Source: an uncultured Bacteroidota bacterium (lineage in GTDB: Bacteria > Bacteroidota > Bacteroidia > Flavobacteriales > Flavobacteriaceae). From it: a DNA stretch of 64,000 nucleotides. The position numbers and the translations under genes are program-made. The stretch lies in the NCBI GenBank assembly GCA_902595555.1, contig CACJQM010000001.1:270001-334000 (forward strand). The letters run 5' to 3'. The notes under the pieces were generated by a model, which was given only the letters and a program-made list of their open reading frames with translations, ran no database searches and had not been told where the DNA came from. This document shows positions 27,578-36,761 of the stretch, one piece after another (position 1 is the first letter of the stretch; the number at the start of each line of letters is the position of its first letter).

Positions 27578-30550
27578 CTATCTAAAGTAATTAATAATAT
27601 TCAATAAAACTATTTCTGAGACAGGATCATAATTTAAGTTTTCAACTAGTTTTAATGTAGATAAAACCATTTTCCCTTTATCATGTTTTACAATAGAAAG
27701 ATCAGATCCAGACCAAACTTCACCTGAGCCAATATAGTTCCTTTTTAATATGTTTCCATCTGGTATTCTGTCAAAGGCTATTGTTTGAACAATATTTTCA
27801 CCTTTAAAATTTCTTAAACTAATGGTTGGGGCAATATTTTCATAAACACCACTCATATTAACATTTACTGGAAGGTTTTTAAAAAATTTATGATTAGAAT
27901 TAATATGTAAGATACCATCCCATAAACCTTGTGATATATTTTTTATAGGTTTTTGTGGTAAATAATCAATACCATCTGGCACAAATGTTAAATTTGGTCC
28001 GATTCTTTTTCTAGTTTTTCCAGGAATTTTTAAAAAAATTGCATTACCACCACTAGCCACAAAAACATTAATATTATCAATTAGCTTCTTAAAATTATTT
28101 TTAATGTTAGTGTTGCCTTTTTCAACTATATTTCCATCTTTAGAACTAAAAAATTCACTATCTGATTGATTAATGATTACTGTTGTGTTTTTATCAGTTT
28201 TTTCATTAAAAATCTCATAACTGACATTATATTTTTTTAAAAAATCAGTTAATTTTCTATCTTCTTTAATTAAAGCAACTTTCAGGTTTTTATTGATTCT
28301 ATCAACAAAAAAAACATCAAAATTTATTGTTGTTGAATAGTCAACATTTCCGTTATTAATTAATGAAACTTTAATTACATATTCTCCATTATCTAAACTA
28401 TTTCCTAATTGAATTTTTTCAAGCTCTGTAATTCCGTTTTTTACATCAACTAAAAACTCATTGCTATAAATCATTTTTTCTGTGTTATTTCCTGATATTT
28501 TGTTAACACTAAACTTGACTTTATTTGTTTCATTTTCATTTTCATTAATTATAATAGTTGAAAATTCAACATTTTCACCAGAGTAATAATTTCTTTTTCC
28601 TGTTCTAATGACAGCAATTTTAGACATGTTGCCTTCCTTAGTTTTTTCATAAGCTAAACCCTTAGGATTTCTCCATAAGTCTAATAATCCAGCACCAATA
28701 ATCCAATCTCCAGCTGTTAAAGCATGAACACAGTAACCTATAACGTTACTATTTGATCTTATTGCTTCTAACATTCTCTTATTAGCTATACCATGTATTT
28801 CTTGCTGCTTTTTGTAAAAATTAGATGCAGATTTGAAAACTTTGATTAAACCTGTTTCCTTTAGCTTTTTCTTAATTTCTCTGTTAAATCTAAGGTGATA
28901 TAAATATGGGTATGTAATTGGATTACCATCTTTTAAAAATCTCAATTCATTATCTTCCATATCAGGAAGACTTCCATAACCTATTTCGGAAACATATGAG
29001 GGTATGTTTGGAACAACATTCCTTCCAGGGGTTCTAGCCTTAAGACCAAGTTTTTTATTCTCCTCAGCTGTCTTTCCAATCGTTAAGAAACCATCAAATT
29101 TGTTATTGTTTATGTTTGGTCCAGGATAATTATGAATATCGTTGAATTTAAATGCTTTAGTGCTGTAGGGGAGATATAAATTAGCTCCTTCTGCCCATCC
29201 ACCAGATTCATCTAGTATTAGTCTTGTTGGATCAAGCTCTCGTGCTTTTAATGACATTGGTTTTAACATGTTTGCTAGTACAGGTCTTCTAATTTCATTA
29301 AATAACTCCCATTGTACAATAGAAGGATGGTTCCTGTCCCTAAGAATTGCTTCAGTAATTTCACTTTCAACTCTTTGAGGTAAATATGGTGTTTCAATAG
29401 GCATATCCATACATTCAATTGCCATACTTCCAACAGTTAATACACCAATTGAATCTGCCAAGTGTAACCATTCTTTTGGTGGAGGTTTTCTCCAAGGTCT
29501 AATCATGTTGAATCCTGCCTTTTTTGCTAATAAAATTTCTTTTATCATCATTTCTTTTGAATCAGGATATGAAAGTTTCACTGGATATAATCCTTCAAAA
29601 AAAGCAGCTTTTAAATATAATGGCTTATCATTTAGGTAAAATTTATTGTTTTTTACTGTAAATTCTCTGAAACCAAATGTTTCTTTAATATTATCTAGTT
29701 CGATAAAAACCGTATCATTATCAGTGATATTAACTTTTTCTAATTTGATGTCAAATTCATACAAAAAAGGATTATCGGGTGACCAAGTTTTATGATTTTT
29801 AATTCTATTTTTTACTTTTTTGAGTACATTCAGATTTGAATTTTCAAGTTTTAAAAATTCTTCAAACTTTTGATTTTGGTTAACATTATATTTCAATTTA
29901 TATAATCCATCTCCTAAACCATTAGTTATTTCATTTACAACCTCTATCTCTCCATTTTTAAAGTTTCCTGTAATAAAGATGTCTTTTATGTGTGTCTGTG
30001 CTGTGTATGAGAGAAATACATCCTGCCAAATTCCTCCAGTGTACGAACCTCTCCATTGTGGAGTCTCCATCTGCCCAATTCCATCAATAACTTTGTCTTG
30101 AATTGTTATTGGTCCCATAACCTTTACTATTAATATGTTATCTGTATCAAAATCAATTATATGTTCAATGTTGAAACTAAAAGGACTAAACCCTCCTTCA
30201 TGAAAACCAACTGAATTATCATTTAAAAAAACTTCAGTTATATAGTTTGAGGCATTAAAATTTAAATGAATTTTACTACCCATTTTATCTTTGTTTACTT
30301 TAAAACTTGTTCTGTAGTAAACAACTCCTTCATAATCCTTTTTAAACCTCTCCCATACACTTGGAACAGCAATATTTTCAATTTTTCCTTTTGAAAACCC
30401 CTCATTAGTATTATAGGATTCTGATTTACCAATATTGTTATAATCATATATTATTTCCCATTCTCCATTCAAATAGGTGATATCATCTCGGATTTGTGAG
30501 TAGTTAATTAGAAATAAAAAAATAAAAATTACTGATGAAATCTTTTTCAT
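27578..30550 (-). CDS. Glycoside hydrolase family 2 protein, exported
   Basis: A 990-residue protein with signal peptide (1-18, ending NYSQ), an N-terminal sugar-binding jelly roll (about 25-185, with VPSVWE and YYRTSF), an immunoglobulin-like domain (about 190-300), and a TIM barrel from about 300. The proposed acid/base is Glu419 in QWELFNEI and the nucleophile Glu522 in VSEIGYG. A long C-terminal part follows (about 640-990) with beta-sandwich character and a flavodoxin/glutamine-amidotransferase-like region. GH2 covers beta-galactosidases, glucuronidases and mannosidases. The segment NMIRPWRKPPP replaces the usual N-x-x-R-x-S-H-x-P, so the substrate pocket is unusual. It abuts the sulfatase gene upstream. 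Confidence 0.87.
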   Translation of the reverse strand: MKKISSVIFIFLFLINYSQIRDDITYLNGEWEIIYDYNNIGKSESYNTNEGFSKGKIENIAVPSVWERFKKDYEGVVYYRTSFKVNKDKMGSKIHLNFNASNYITEVFLNDNSVGFHEGGFSPFSFNIEHIIDFDTDNILIVKVMGPITIQDKVIDGIGQMETPQWRGSYTGGIWQDVFLSYTAQTHIKDIFITGNFKNGEIEVVNEITNGLGDGLYKLKYNVNQNQKFEEFLKLENSNLNVLKKVKNRIKNHKTWSPDNPFLYEFDIKLEKVNITDNDTVFIELDNIKETFGFREFTVKNNKFYLNDKPLYLKAAFFEGLYPVKLSYPDSKEMMIKEILLAKKAGFNMIRPWRKPPPKEWLHLADSIGVLTVGSMAIECMDMPIETPYLPQRVESEITEAILRDRNHPSIVQWELFNEIRRPVLANMLKPMSLKARELDPTRLILDESGGWAEGANLYLPYSTKAFKFNDIHNYPGPNINNNKFDGFLTIGKTAEENKKLGLKARTPGRNVVPNIPSYVSEIGYGSLPDMEDNELRFLKDGNPITYPYLYHLRFNREIKKKLKETGLIKVFKSASNFYKKQQEIHGIANKRMLEAIRSNSNVIGYCVHALTAGDWIIGAGLLDLWRNPKGLAYEKTKEGNMSKIAVIRTGKRNYYSGENVEFSTIIINENENETNKVKFSVNKISGNNTEKMIYSNEFLVDVKNGITELEKIQLGNSLDNGEYVIKVSLINNGNVDYSTTINFDVFFVDRINKNLKVALIKEDRKLTDFLKKYNVSYEIFNEKTDKNTTVIINQSDSEFFSSKDGNIVEKGNTNIKNNFKKLIDNINVFVASGGNAIFLKIPGKTRKRIGPNLTFVPDGIDYLPQKPIKNISQGLWDGILHINSNHKFFKNLPVNVNMSGVYENIAPTISLRNFKGENIVQTIAFDRIPDGNILKRNYIGSGEVWSGSDLSIVKHDKGKMVLSTLKLVENLNYDPVSEIVLLNIINYFR

Positions 30551-32200
30551 TTATTTGATATTTGAGAACCCCTCTGGAACCACAGGATAGGTCATTTCTT
30601 TTAAAAGATTCCTTAGTTCTTGTGTTTTTGGGTGAGTTTTGTTAAATATTAAATTATTCCATTCTTTGGGATCGTTGGAATTATTGTATAGTTCTTCTTC
30701 ACCAGTATTGTACAATATATATCTCCAATCTCTTGTTCTAACTGAATAGTGATGATTAGATGGTATATCAGCATTTTTATCAGATGTATAGACTACACTT
30801 AAAGCTCCATCTGGGCCTTCCCATTCATTTAAATTGGGAGTTTTTAAAAATGGTTTTAAACTAAATCCATCTAGAGGTCTTCCTTGATCATTTTTGGTAG
30901 TTTCAAAGTCAAGCCCTGCTAAATCCAATAACGTTGGGTAAACATCTATTAATGATACTGGATGATATACTTTAGAATCAGCTTTAGATATTCCAGGAGC
31001 TCTAATGAGCATTGGAACTCTTGTGCTTTCTTCCCATAGAGAATTTTTATATACATGTTCTTTTTCACCCATTGTCCATCCATGATCACTTACAATAACA
31101 ACTATAGTATTGTCTTTCAATTTGGAATTGTCCACAGCATTAAGAACCTGTCCTATATTTTCATCTACTGCTGTTACACATGCCAAGTATGCTTGTGTGA
31201 ATCTTTTTAAACCTTCCTTGTCATCTGCGTATGATGCAACCAAGTTTTTATACATTTGAATTGATCGAACTCTTCTTCCAGGTGTTTCAAATTGACTGAC
31301 AGTATGTAAATAAGTATCATCTTTGTCATTCTCTAAAATATTTGCAAGTTCAATATCCTCTAGAGGATACATGTCAAAGTATTTTTGAGGTACGATTAAG
31401 GGTGTATGAGGTCTTAAAAAACCAACAGCTAGAAAAAAAGGTTTTTCACTATCAGAGTTTGCTAATTCTAATAATCTATTTTCCGCCCATTGGGCATTAA
31501 TTTCATCAGGCGTTAGATCTCTATTGTTTTCATCTATGTATTTAAATGTTTTACCTTTTCTTGATGGACCATATGCCCATCTAACTTCCTCACCATTAAC
31601 TTTGATGCCATCTAAATTTTTAAGAGGACCGTAAGACCCATCAATAGCACCTCCTGCCATATTAAAACCATCAAGGTCTTTTACTGTTCTATATGGTTTA
31701 GGAACATCTGGATGGGCAATCCCTTTTTTACCTCTTTTCCATTCACCTTGATATGCAATTGGACTGTAATCAGCTTGATGTTCAAATTCAGTCCACAATT
31801 CATTTTTATTATGATGTAATATCTTACCACTTCCGATAACATCATAATTATTTTCTTTAAATTTTTCCATTATGGTTTTTGTGTTCGACAAAACATTGTT
31901 TTGTAACCATGATCTTTGCCAAAAGTTAGAGGAGTTATGAGGGTAAACTCCAAGTAACATGCTAGATCTGGACGGACCACACATTGGATCGTTTGAATAA
32001 GCATTCTTAAATGATACAGCTGATTTAGCAAAATTTTTGATATTTGGAGTAATGACTTGTGGATGTCCATTAAGGTCTTCATTATAATCATTTAAGTCAT
32101 CAATCATTATTAAAAGAATATTTGGTGATTTTTTTTCATGACTAATACAACTATTTAATAAAAAAAATGAAAGGAATAAAAGAGGTAAGTGTTTTATCAT
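30551..32200 (-). CDS. Formylglycine-dependent sulfatase lipoprotein (S1, iduronate-2-sulfatase-like)
   Basis: A 549-residue sulfatase starting at MIKHLPLLFL (an upstream in-frame ATG at 32230 is less likely because it shifts the signal peptide). A lipobox ends at Cys18 (LLNSC). Metal ligands lie in MIDDLNDY, and the residue converted to formylglycine is Cys74 in CGPSR. ANNs like VSDHGWTMGEKEHVYKNSLW and FLRPHTPLIVP resemble iduronate-2-sulfatase-type S1 enzymes (SulfAtlas S1_7 would be my guess). It probably removes sulfate esters from an algal glycan at the cell surface or periplasm. It heads the leftward unit with the GH2 gene and diverges from the beta-helix genes. Confidence 0.9.
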   Translation of the reverse strand: MIKHLPLLFLSFFLLNSCISHEKKSPNILLIMIDDLNDYNEDLNGHPQVITPNIKNFAKSAVSFKNAYSNDPMCGPSRSSMLLGVYPHNSSNFWQRSWLQNNVLSNTKTIMEKFKENNYDVIGSGKILHHNKNELWTEFEHQADYSPIAYQGEWKRGKKGIAHPDVPKPYRTVKDLDGFNMAGGAIDGSYGPLKNLDGIKVNGEEVRWAYGPSRKGKTFKYIDENNRDLTPDEINAQWAENRLLELANSDSEKPFFLAVGFLRPHTPLIVPQKYFDMYPLEDIELANILENDKDDTYLHTVSQFETPGRRVRSIQMYKNLVASYADDKEGLKRFTQAYLACVTAVDENIGQVLNAVDNSKLKDNTIVVIVSDHGWTMGEKEHVYKNSLWEESTRVPMLIRAPGISKADSKVYHPVSLIDVYPTLLDLAGLDFETTKNDQGRPLDGFSLKPFLKTPNLNEWEGPDGALSVVYTSDKNADIPSNHHYSVRTRDWRYILYNTGEEELYNNSNDPKEWNNLIFNKTHPKTQELRNLLKEMTYPVVPEGFSNIK

Positions 32201-32253
32201 AATATTTATTTTTATATTTATTATTCTCATATAAATATCATTATTACTAATCT

Positions 32254-34029
32254 ATGAAAAAGAAAATTTTTTTACTAATTATATCGTTTTTTGTTATTGC
32301 ATGTTCATCTGATTCGGGAGGTGATGGTGGAGGCTCTGATAACGGAGGTGGAAACAATAACGGTGGGGGCAACAATAACGGTGGAGGAAATAATTCAGGA
32401 ACTACTGACACTACAGACCCAAATGATTTTGATTCGACAACATCTCCTGGTGATACAACTTACTATATAAGTTATAATTCTGGAAATGATAACAATGATG
32501 GTAAAAGTGAAGATAAGCCCTTTAAAAATTTAGGAAAAATTAATAGTATAACCTTTAACCCTGGTGATAAAATTAAATTTAAATCAGGTGAAACATGGAA
32601 AGGTTATTTTAAGCTTAGAGGATCTGGTTCTGAAAACAAACCAATTGTGATTGAAAACTATGCTAGTGGTAACAAGCCTGTTATTGATGGTGATGGATAT
32701 CAAGCAGCTGTGTTCATTGAAAATAGAGAATATGTTACTGTTTCGGGTTTAGAATTAACAAATCAAGCATCTCATAAAAATAGTAATGGATCAGTTAAAC
32801 TCATGAACCAATCAAGTAGATCAGGTTTAAATGAAAGATATGGACTACTAGTTTTAAGAAGTGGATCTAATAACGTTAAAAATATAAGCTTAAGTGACTT
32901 AAAAATAAATAATATATATCCTTCACCAACAGATTCTGATAATAATCATCAAGGTTATGGTATTAGATTTGAATCAATCAATGACGATAATGTATTAAAT
33001 TATTATGATGGTATTACTGCTGAAAACTTAGATATTTCAAATACTGGACATTATGGTTTACATATAGTAAATAGAATGACGGGTGCCCAAGCAGATTATT
33101 ATCACAGAAATATTTCGATTAAAAACTCAAAGTTTACAGATACTGGTGGCTCAGGTATTGTTTTAGCCAGATGTAAGGATGTTGTTGTTGAAAATTCTGA
33201 ATTTAAGGGATCAGGTTCAGGAAAAGATAGCAGAATGTGGAATAGGGGAAGCAGCTTGTGGACATACACTTGTAATGATACTGTAATTCAAAATAATCTA
33301 TTTGAGGATGTATATGGTCCTGCTGATTCATATGGTGCACACATAGACTGGGGATGTGAAAGAGTTGTGATACAATATAACTTGAGTAAAAATAATTATG
33401 GTGGTTTTGCTGAGATTTTAGGTGAAAATATTATGTGTGGATATAGGTACAACATCAGTATAGGTGATGGAGGAAGAACAAACACTAATGTTGGTAAGAC
33501 ATTTTGGGTTTCTGATTATGCCGGAAGCAACACTAGAAGAATTGGATCTGAAGATAATTTTATATACAACAATACAGTTTTTATCCCCAGCCAAAATCCA
33601 GCTAATAATAATGCTCCATTCGATCATTTAGAGATATTTATTAGACCAAATACTAAAGAAACATATATATACAATAATCTAATTTATATAAGCGATAAAG
33701 CTAAATTGAAAATTGATACAAGAAATGATGGAACTATGAATGATTGGAAAAATAATCTGTTTTATGGGAATTTAGTTATTGATGGAGGATCTGATTATGA
33801 GCATAATGGTACTGAAATTTTTACAAATCCACTTCTAGCTAATCCAGGTGGTTCAACTGCTAATGATTATAAATTACAGTCCTCTAGTCCTGCAATTGGA
33901 TCAGGTTATGTTATTAATGGTAGTGACGATGTCAAAAACTATATTCAGAATAATGGGGGAAGAGATTACTTTGGAAATTCTGTAAGTTCTAATTCAAAAC
34001 CTAATATTGGTGCATATAATGGAAATTAG
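32254..34029 (+). CDS. Right-handed parallel beta-helix lipoprotein (1)
   Basis: A 591-residue protein with lipobox at Cys17 (FFVIACSS), a Gly/Asn-rich flexible linker at about 22-48 and then a parallel beta-helix from about 70 to 560. The helix starts with YYISYNSGNDNNDGKSEDKP, the entry used by pectate-lyase-like and DUF1565 proteins. Conserved core segments are RMWNRGSSLWTY, GPADSYGAHIDWGCERVVIQ and NNYGGFAEILGEN, which recur in the next gene. This fold hosts polysaccharide lyases and several glycosidase families (for example GH28, GH82, GH110, PL6), but I cannot assign one. The lipid anchor plus spacer suggests surface display. It is the first gene of the seven-gene rightward unit. Confidence 0.83.
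   Translation: MKKKIFLLIISFFVIACSSDSGGDGGGSDNGGGNNNGGGNNNGGGNNSGTTDTTDPNDFDSTTSPGDTTYYISYNSGNDNNDGKSEDKPFKNLGKINSITFNPGDKIKFKSGETWKGYFKLRGSGSENKPIVIENYASGNKPVIDGDGYQAAVFIENREYVTVSGLELTNQASHKNSNGSVKLMNQSSRSGLNERYGLLVLRSGSNNVKNISLSDLKINNIYPSPTDSDNNHQGYGIRFESINDDNVLNYYDGITAENLDISNTGHYGLHIVNRMTGAQADYYHRNISIKNSKFTDTGGSGIVLARCKDVVVENSEFKGSGSGKDSRMWNRGSSLWTYTCNDTVIQNNLFEDVYGPADSYGAHIDWGCERVVIQYNLSKNNYGGFAEILGENIMCGYRYNISIGDGGRTNTNVGKTFWVSDYAGSNTRRIGSEDNFIYNNTVFIPSQNPANNNAPFDHLEIFIRPNTKETYIYNNLIYISDKAKLKIDTRNDGTMNDWKNNLFYGNLVIDGGSDYEHNGTEIFTNPLLANPGGSTANDYKLQSSSPAIGSGYVINGSDDVKNYIQNNGGRDYFGNSVSSNSKPNIGAYNGN
32341..32394 (+). repeat. Three 18-base tandem units coding a Gly/Asn linker
   Basis: Three near-identical 18-base units (AACGGAGGTGGAAACAAT type) encode NGGGNN three times. 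They form the flexible spacer between the lipid anchor and the beta-helix of the host protein. Such repeats can change copy number by slippage, which would alter spacer length without breaking the frame. Confidence 0.85.
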
Positions 34030-35628
34030 ATGAAAAAAATATTTGTACTTATATTATTTGTTTTTATATCATGTGATGGGGTACAATATGGAGAGAGTAA
34101 TAATCTTGGCAAGACGTATTATTTTAACTCAAAATCTGCTGATAATTCAAATATAGGAACAAAAGAAAAACCTTTCAAAAGTCTTGATTATTTAGAAGAG
34201 ATTGAACTATATAACGGAGATAAGATATTGCTTTCAAACGGTTCTACTTTTTTAAATACAATTGAATTATTAAACGTAAATGGCATTGAAATCTCAAACT
34301 ATCAAGCTGATAGTATTGTTAAGCTTCCAACAATCAACTCTAGAGGTAAAATAGCATCTATTTTAATTGAAAATTCATCGAATATTAACATTAACAATAT
34401 TGAAATTACAGCTGACGGTGGTGGTCCTAATGAATTTTTACATAAAAAACTAAAATCTGATTTAAGATCTGGAATTTTATACTTAGTAACTGATAAAAAA
34501 GAACATAATAATTTAGAAATAACTAACGTTTCAATAAAAGATGTTTTTTACGAAAATCAAGGTTTTATTAGAGATAAAAAAGAGGTTAAAACTCCTAATG
34601 GAACACAAAGTTATGGTTGGGGTATTAGAATTCTGAATCTATCTGAAAGTGGAAATCTTGAAAATATTACTATTCAAGATTCTGAATTTATAAATATTTC
34701 ACATACTGCTATTAGACTTATTGGTAAAAGGAACAATCAATTTAAAAACATAAATATTTTAAATAATAAAGTATTTAAGACTGGTGGTCCAGGGATGGTT
34801 TTTAATAGCACTACAAATCTATTAGCTAAAAATAATGATATTAATTATACAGGATCTAATGATGACCCCCGAAAGTGGGGAAGAGGAAGTGGTTTATGGA
34901 CATGGGGAAGTTCCTATGCTTTAATCACAAACAATAGTTTTCAAAATGCTAATGGACCAGCCGACTCAGCAGGATGTCATATTGACTTTAATTGTAACGA
35001 TATCATAGTTGAAAATAATTTAAGTAGAAATAATGCTGGTGGTTTTATTGAAATTTTAGGAACCAACTTTAATTGCTCATACAGAAACAACGTAAGTATA
35101 AATGATGGGCACAGGATTAAAGGAAAGGAAAATGCATTTCAAGAGGGTAAAACTTTTTGGTTAAGCGGATATTCAGGAAAAGGAAATGAGAGAAAAGGTC
35201 CATACAATTCATATGTTTATGGTAATTATGTTTATGTTGGAAAAGAAATAATACCAAAGATTGCTGTAGATAAAAAAGCAAAAGGTGTATTTGTAGCAAA
35301 TAATATATTTTATTTTGAAAATGATCCAGTTATGGTATTAGGAGATCAATATAAACCAGATCCTGGTGGAAAATTAGAAATTGAAAATGTATTTTTTGAA
35401 AATAATCTGTTTTTAAAAAATCATTGGCCAAAAAATGTATTAATTCAACCTACTAATAACATTTATACAAATAGTTATTTCCAGGTATTTCTTGATGATG
35501 CAGGATTATTAGACGATAATGGATTTAGTGTAAATCATACTTATGATTACCCTTATCCAAAGTTTTTTAGCAATATTAAAATTGATTATATAAATGGAGA
35601 TTCAAATGGTCTCTGGAAAGGTTTTTAA
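34030..35628 (+). CDS. Right-handed parallel beta-helix lipoprotein (2), paralogue of the preceding gene
   Basis: A 532-residue lipoprotein (lipobox FISCD, Cys15) starting immediately after the first beta-helix gene. It lacks the Gly/Asn spacer. The core repeats the same landmark segments in altered form: RKWGRGSGLWTW, GPADSAGCHIDFNCNDIIVE, RNNAGGFIEILGTNFNCSYR and DGHR. The two proteins are therefore diverged duplicates with the same presumed active-site face. The start of the helix, YYFNSKSADNSNIGTKEKPF, is again DUF1565-like. Likely role is cleavage or binding of the glycan used by this locus; the activity is unknown. Confidence 0.82.
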   Translation: MKKIFVLILFVFISCDGVQYGESNNLGKTYYFNSKSADNSNIGTKEKPFKSLDYLEEIELYNGDKILLSNGSTFLNTIELLNVNGIEISNYQADSIVKLPTINSRGKIASILIENSSNININNIEITADGGGPNEFLHKKLKSDLRSGILYLVTDKKEHNNLEITNVSIKDVFYENQGFIRDKKEVKTPNGTQSYGWGIRILNLSESGNLENITIQDSEFINISHTAIRLIGKRNNQFKNINILNNKVFKTGGPGMVFNSTTNLLAKNNDINYTGSNDDPRKWGRGSGLWTWGSSYALITNNSFQNANGPADSAGCHIDFNCNDIIVENNLSRNNAGGFIEILGTNFNCSYRNNVSINDGHRIKGKENAFQEGKTFWLSGYSGKGNERKGPYNSYVYGNYVYVGKEIIPKIAVDKKAKGVFVANNIFYFENDPVMVLGDQYKPDPGGKLEIENVFFENNLFLKNHWPKNVLIQPTNNIYTNSYFQVFLDDAGLLDDNGFSVNHTYDYPYPKFFSNIKIDYINGDSNGLWKGF

Positions 35629-35631
35629 AAA

Positions 35632-36759
35632 ATGAAAATATCTAAAATAATTCCTTACGTATTAAATGAAGATCTTGAAAAAGAGTTCTTCTTTTCCCAA
35701 TGGGAATATAGTAATCGAAAAATTTGTATTGTAAAGATAATCTGTGATGATGGAATGGTTGGATGGGGTGAAGCTTATGGACCAGCTCCAGTCGTCAAAG
35801 AAAGTATTAATTATATCAAACAAAATATAATTGGTATGAATCCACTTGAGTCTGATGTTATTTGGTCAACATTATTTAGAAGAGTTCATGATTATGGTAG
35901 ATCAGGTGTTTTTGTTTCCGCAATAAGCGCTATAGACATTGCTTTGTGGGATATTAAAGGGAAATATTATAAACTACCTGTGTCTACTTTATTAGGTGGT
36001 TCATATATAGAAAAAATAAGGCCATATGCAACTGGACTTTATTTTTCTGATTCAAAGACATTAACTGACGATTTATGTAATGAAGCTTTGGAATATGTAA
36101 ATGAGGGCTTTAAATCAATTAAAATGAAGGTTGGTTTAAATTTAAAGGATGATATTTCTAATGTTAAAGCAGTTAGAAATGCCATTGGTCCTGATATTGA
36201 GTTAATGATAGACTCAAACCACGCTTACTCATATGATGAGGCTCTAAAATTATCCAAGAAATTAGAAGACCAAGATATTAAATGGTTTGAAGAACCATTG
36301 TCGCCTGAGTTTTATGATCAATATTCAGATTTTAAATCAAAATCCTTAATCCCAGTTGCAGCTGGTGAGTGTGAGTATCTCAGATACGGTTTTCAAAAAC
36401 TTTTGGACAAAAACTGTGTTGATTTTTTACAGATGGATATATGTTCATGCGGAGGTTTGACCGAGGCCAAAAGGATATCAGCATTATCCTCGACAAAAGG
36501 AGTAAAAGTTATTCCTCACACTTGGGGTTCGGGCATTGCCTTTTATACAGCAATTAATTTTATTTCCAATCTTGAACCAATTCCAGGGAGGTTATATATG
36601 GATGATGCATATATTGAATATGATAGAACAGAAAATAAAATTCGAGAAAATATTATAAAAGATAATATTATAATGAAGGATGGCTATATTTCTGTCAATG
36701 ATAAACCTGGTCTGGGTGTTGATGTTGATGAAACTTATTTAAATGAAATAAAGATTTAG
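35632..36759 (+). CDS. Enolase-superfamily (mandelate racemase/muconate lactonizing) sugar-acid enzyme
   Basis: A 375-residue protein with the complete mandelate-racemase-subgroup active site: K164-x-K166 in SIKMKVG, metal ligands Asp194 (IDSNH), Glu220 (FEEPL) and Glu246 (AAGECE), and His296 in PHTWGSG. Such enzymes abstract the proton alpha to a carboxylate. In sugar catabolism they dehydrate aldonic acids to 2-keto-3-deoxy acids, or open anhydro-aldonates (3,6-anhydrogalactonate cycloisomerase). Given the aldehyde dehydrogenase, KDG-type kinase and KDPG-type aldolase that follow, its product is probably a 2-keto-3-deoxyhexonate. It lies 3 bases after the second beta-helix gene and 2 bases before the dehydrogenase. 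Confidence 0.88.
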   Translation: MKISKIIPYVLNEDLEKEFFFSQWEYSNRKICIVKIICDDGMVGWGEAYGPAPVVKESINYIKQNIIGMNPLESDVIWSTLFRRVHDYGRSGVFVSAISAIDIALWDIKGKYYKLPVSTLLGGSYIEKIRPYATGLYFSDSKTLTDDLCNEALEYVNEGFKSIKMKVGLNLKDDISNVKAVRNAIGPDIELMIDSNHAYSYDEALKLSKKLEDQDIKWFEEPLSPEFYDQYSDFKSKSLIPVAAGECEYLRYGFQKLLDKNCVDFLQMDICSCGGLTEAKRISALSSTKGVKVIPHTWGSGIAFYTAINFISNLEPIPGRLYMDDAYIEYDRTENKIRENIIKDNIIMKDGYISVNDKPGLGVDVDETYLNEIKI

Positions 36760-36761
36760 TT

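Noticed and set aside
32254-35628. Calling the beta-helix proteins iota-carrageenases (GH82)
   Set aside because: The fold fits and the context is suggestive, but I cannot see family-specific residues, so only the fold is claimed.
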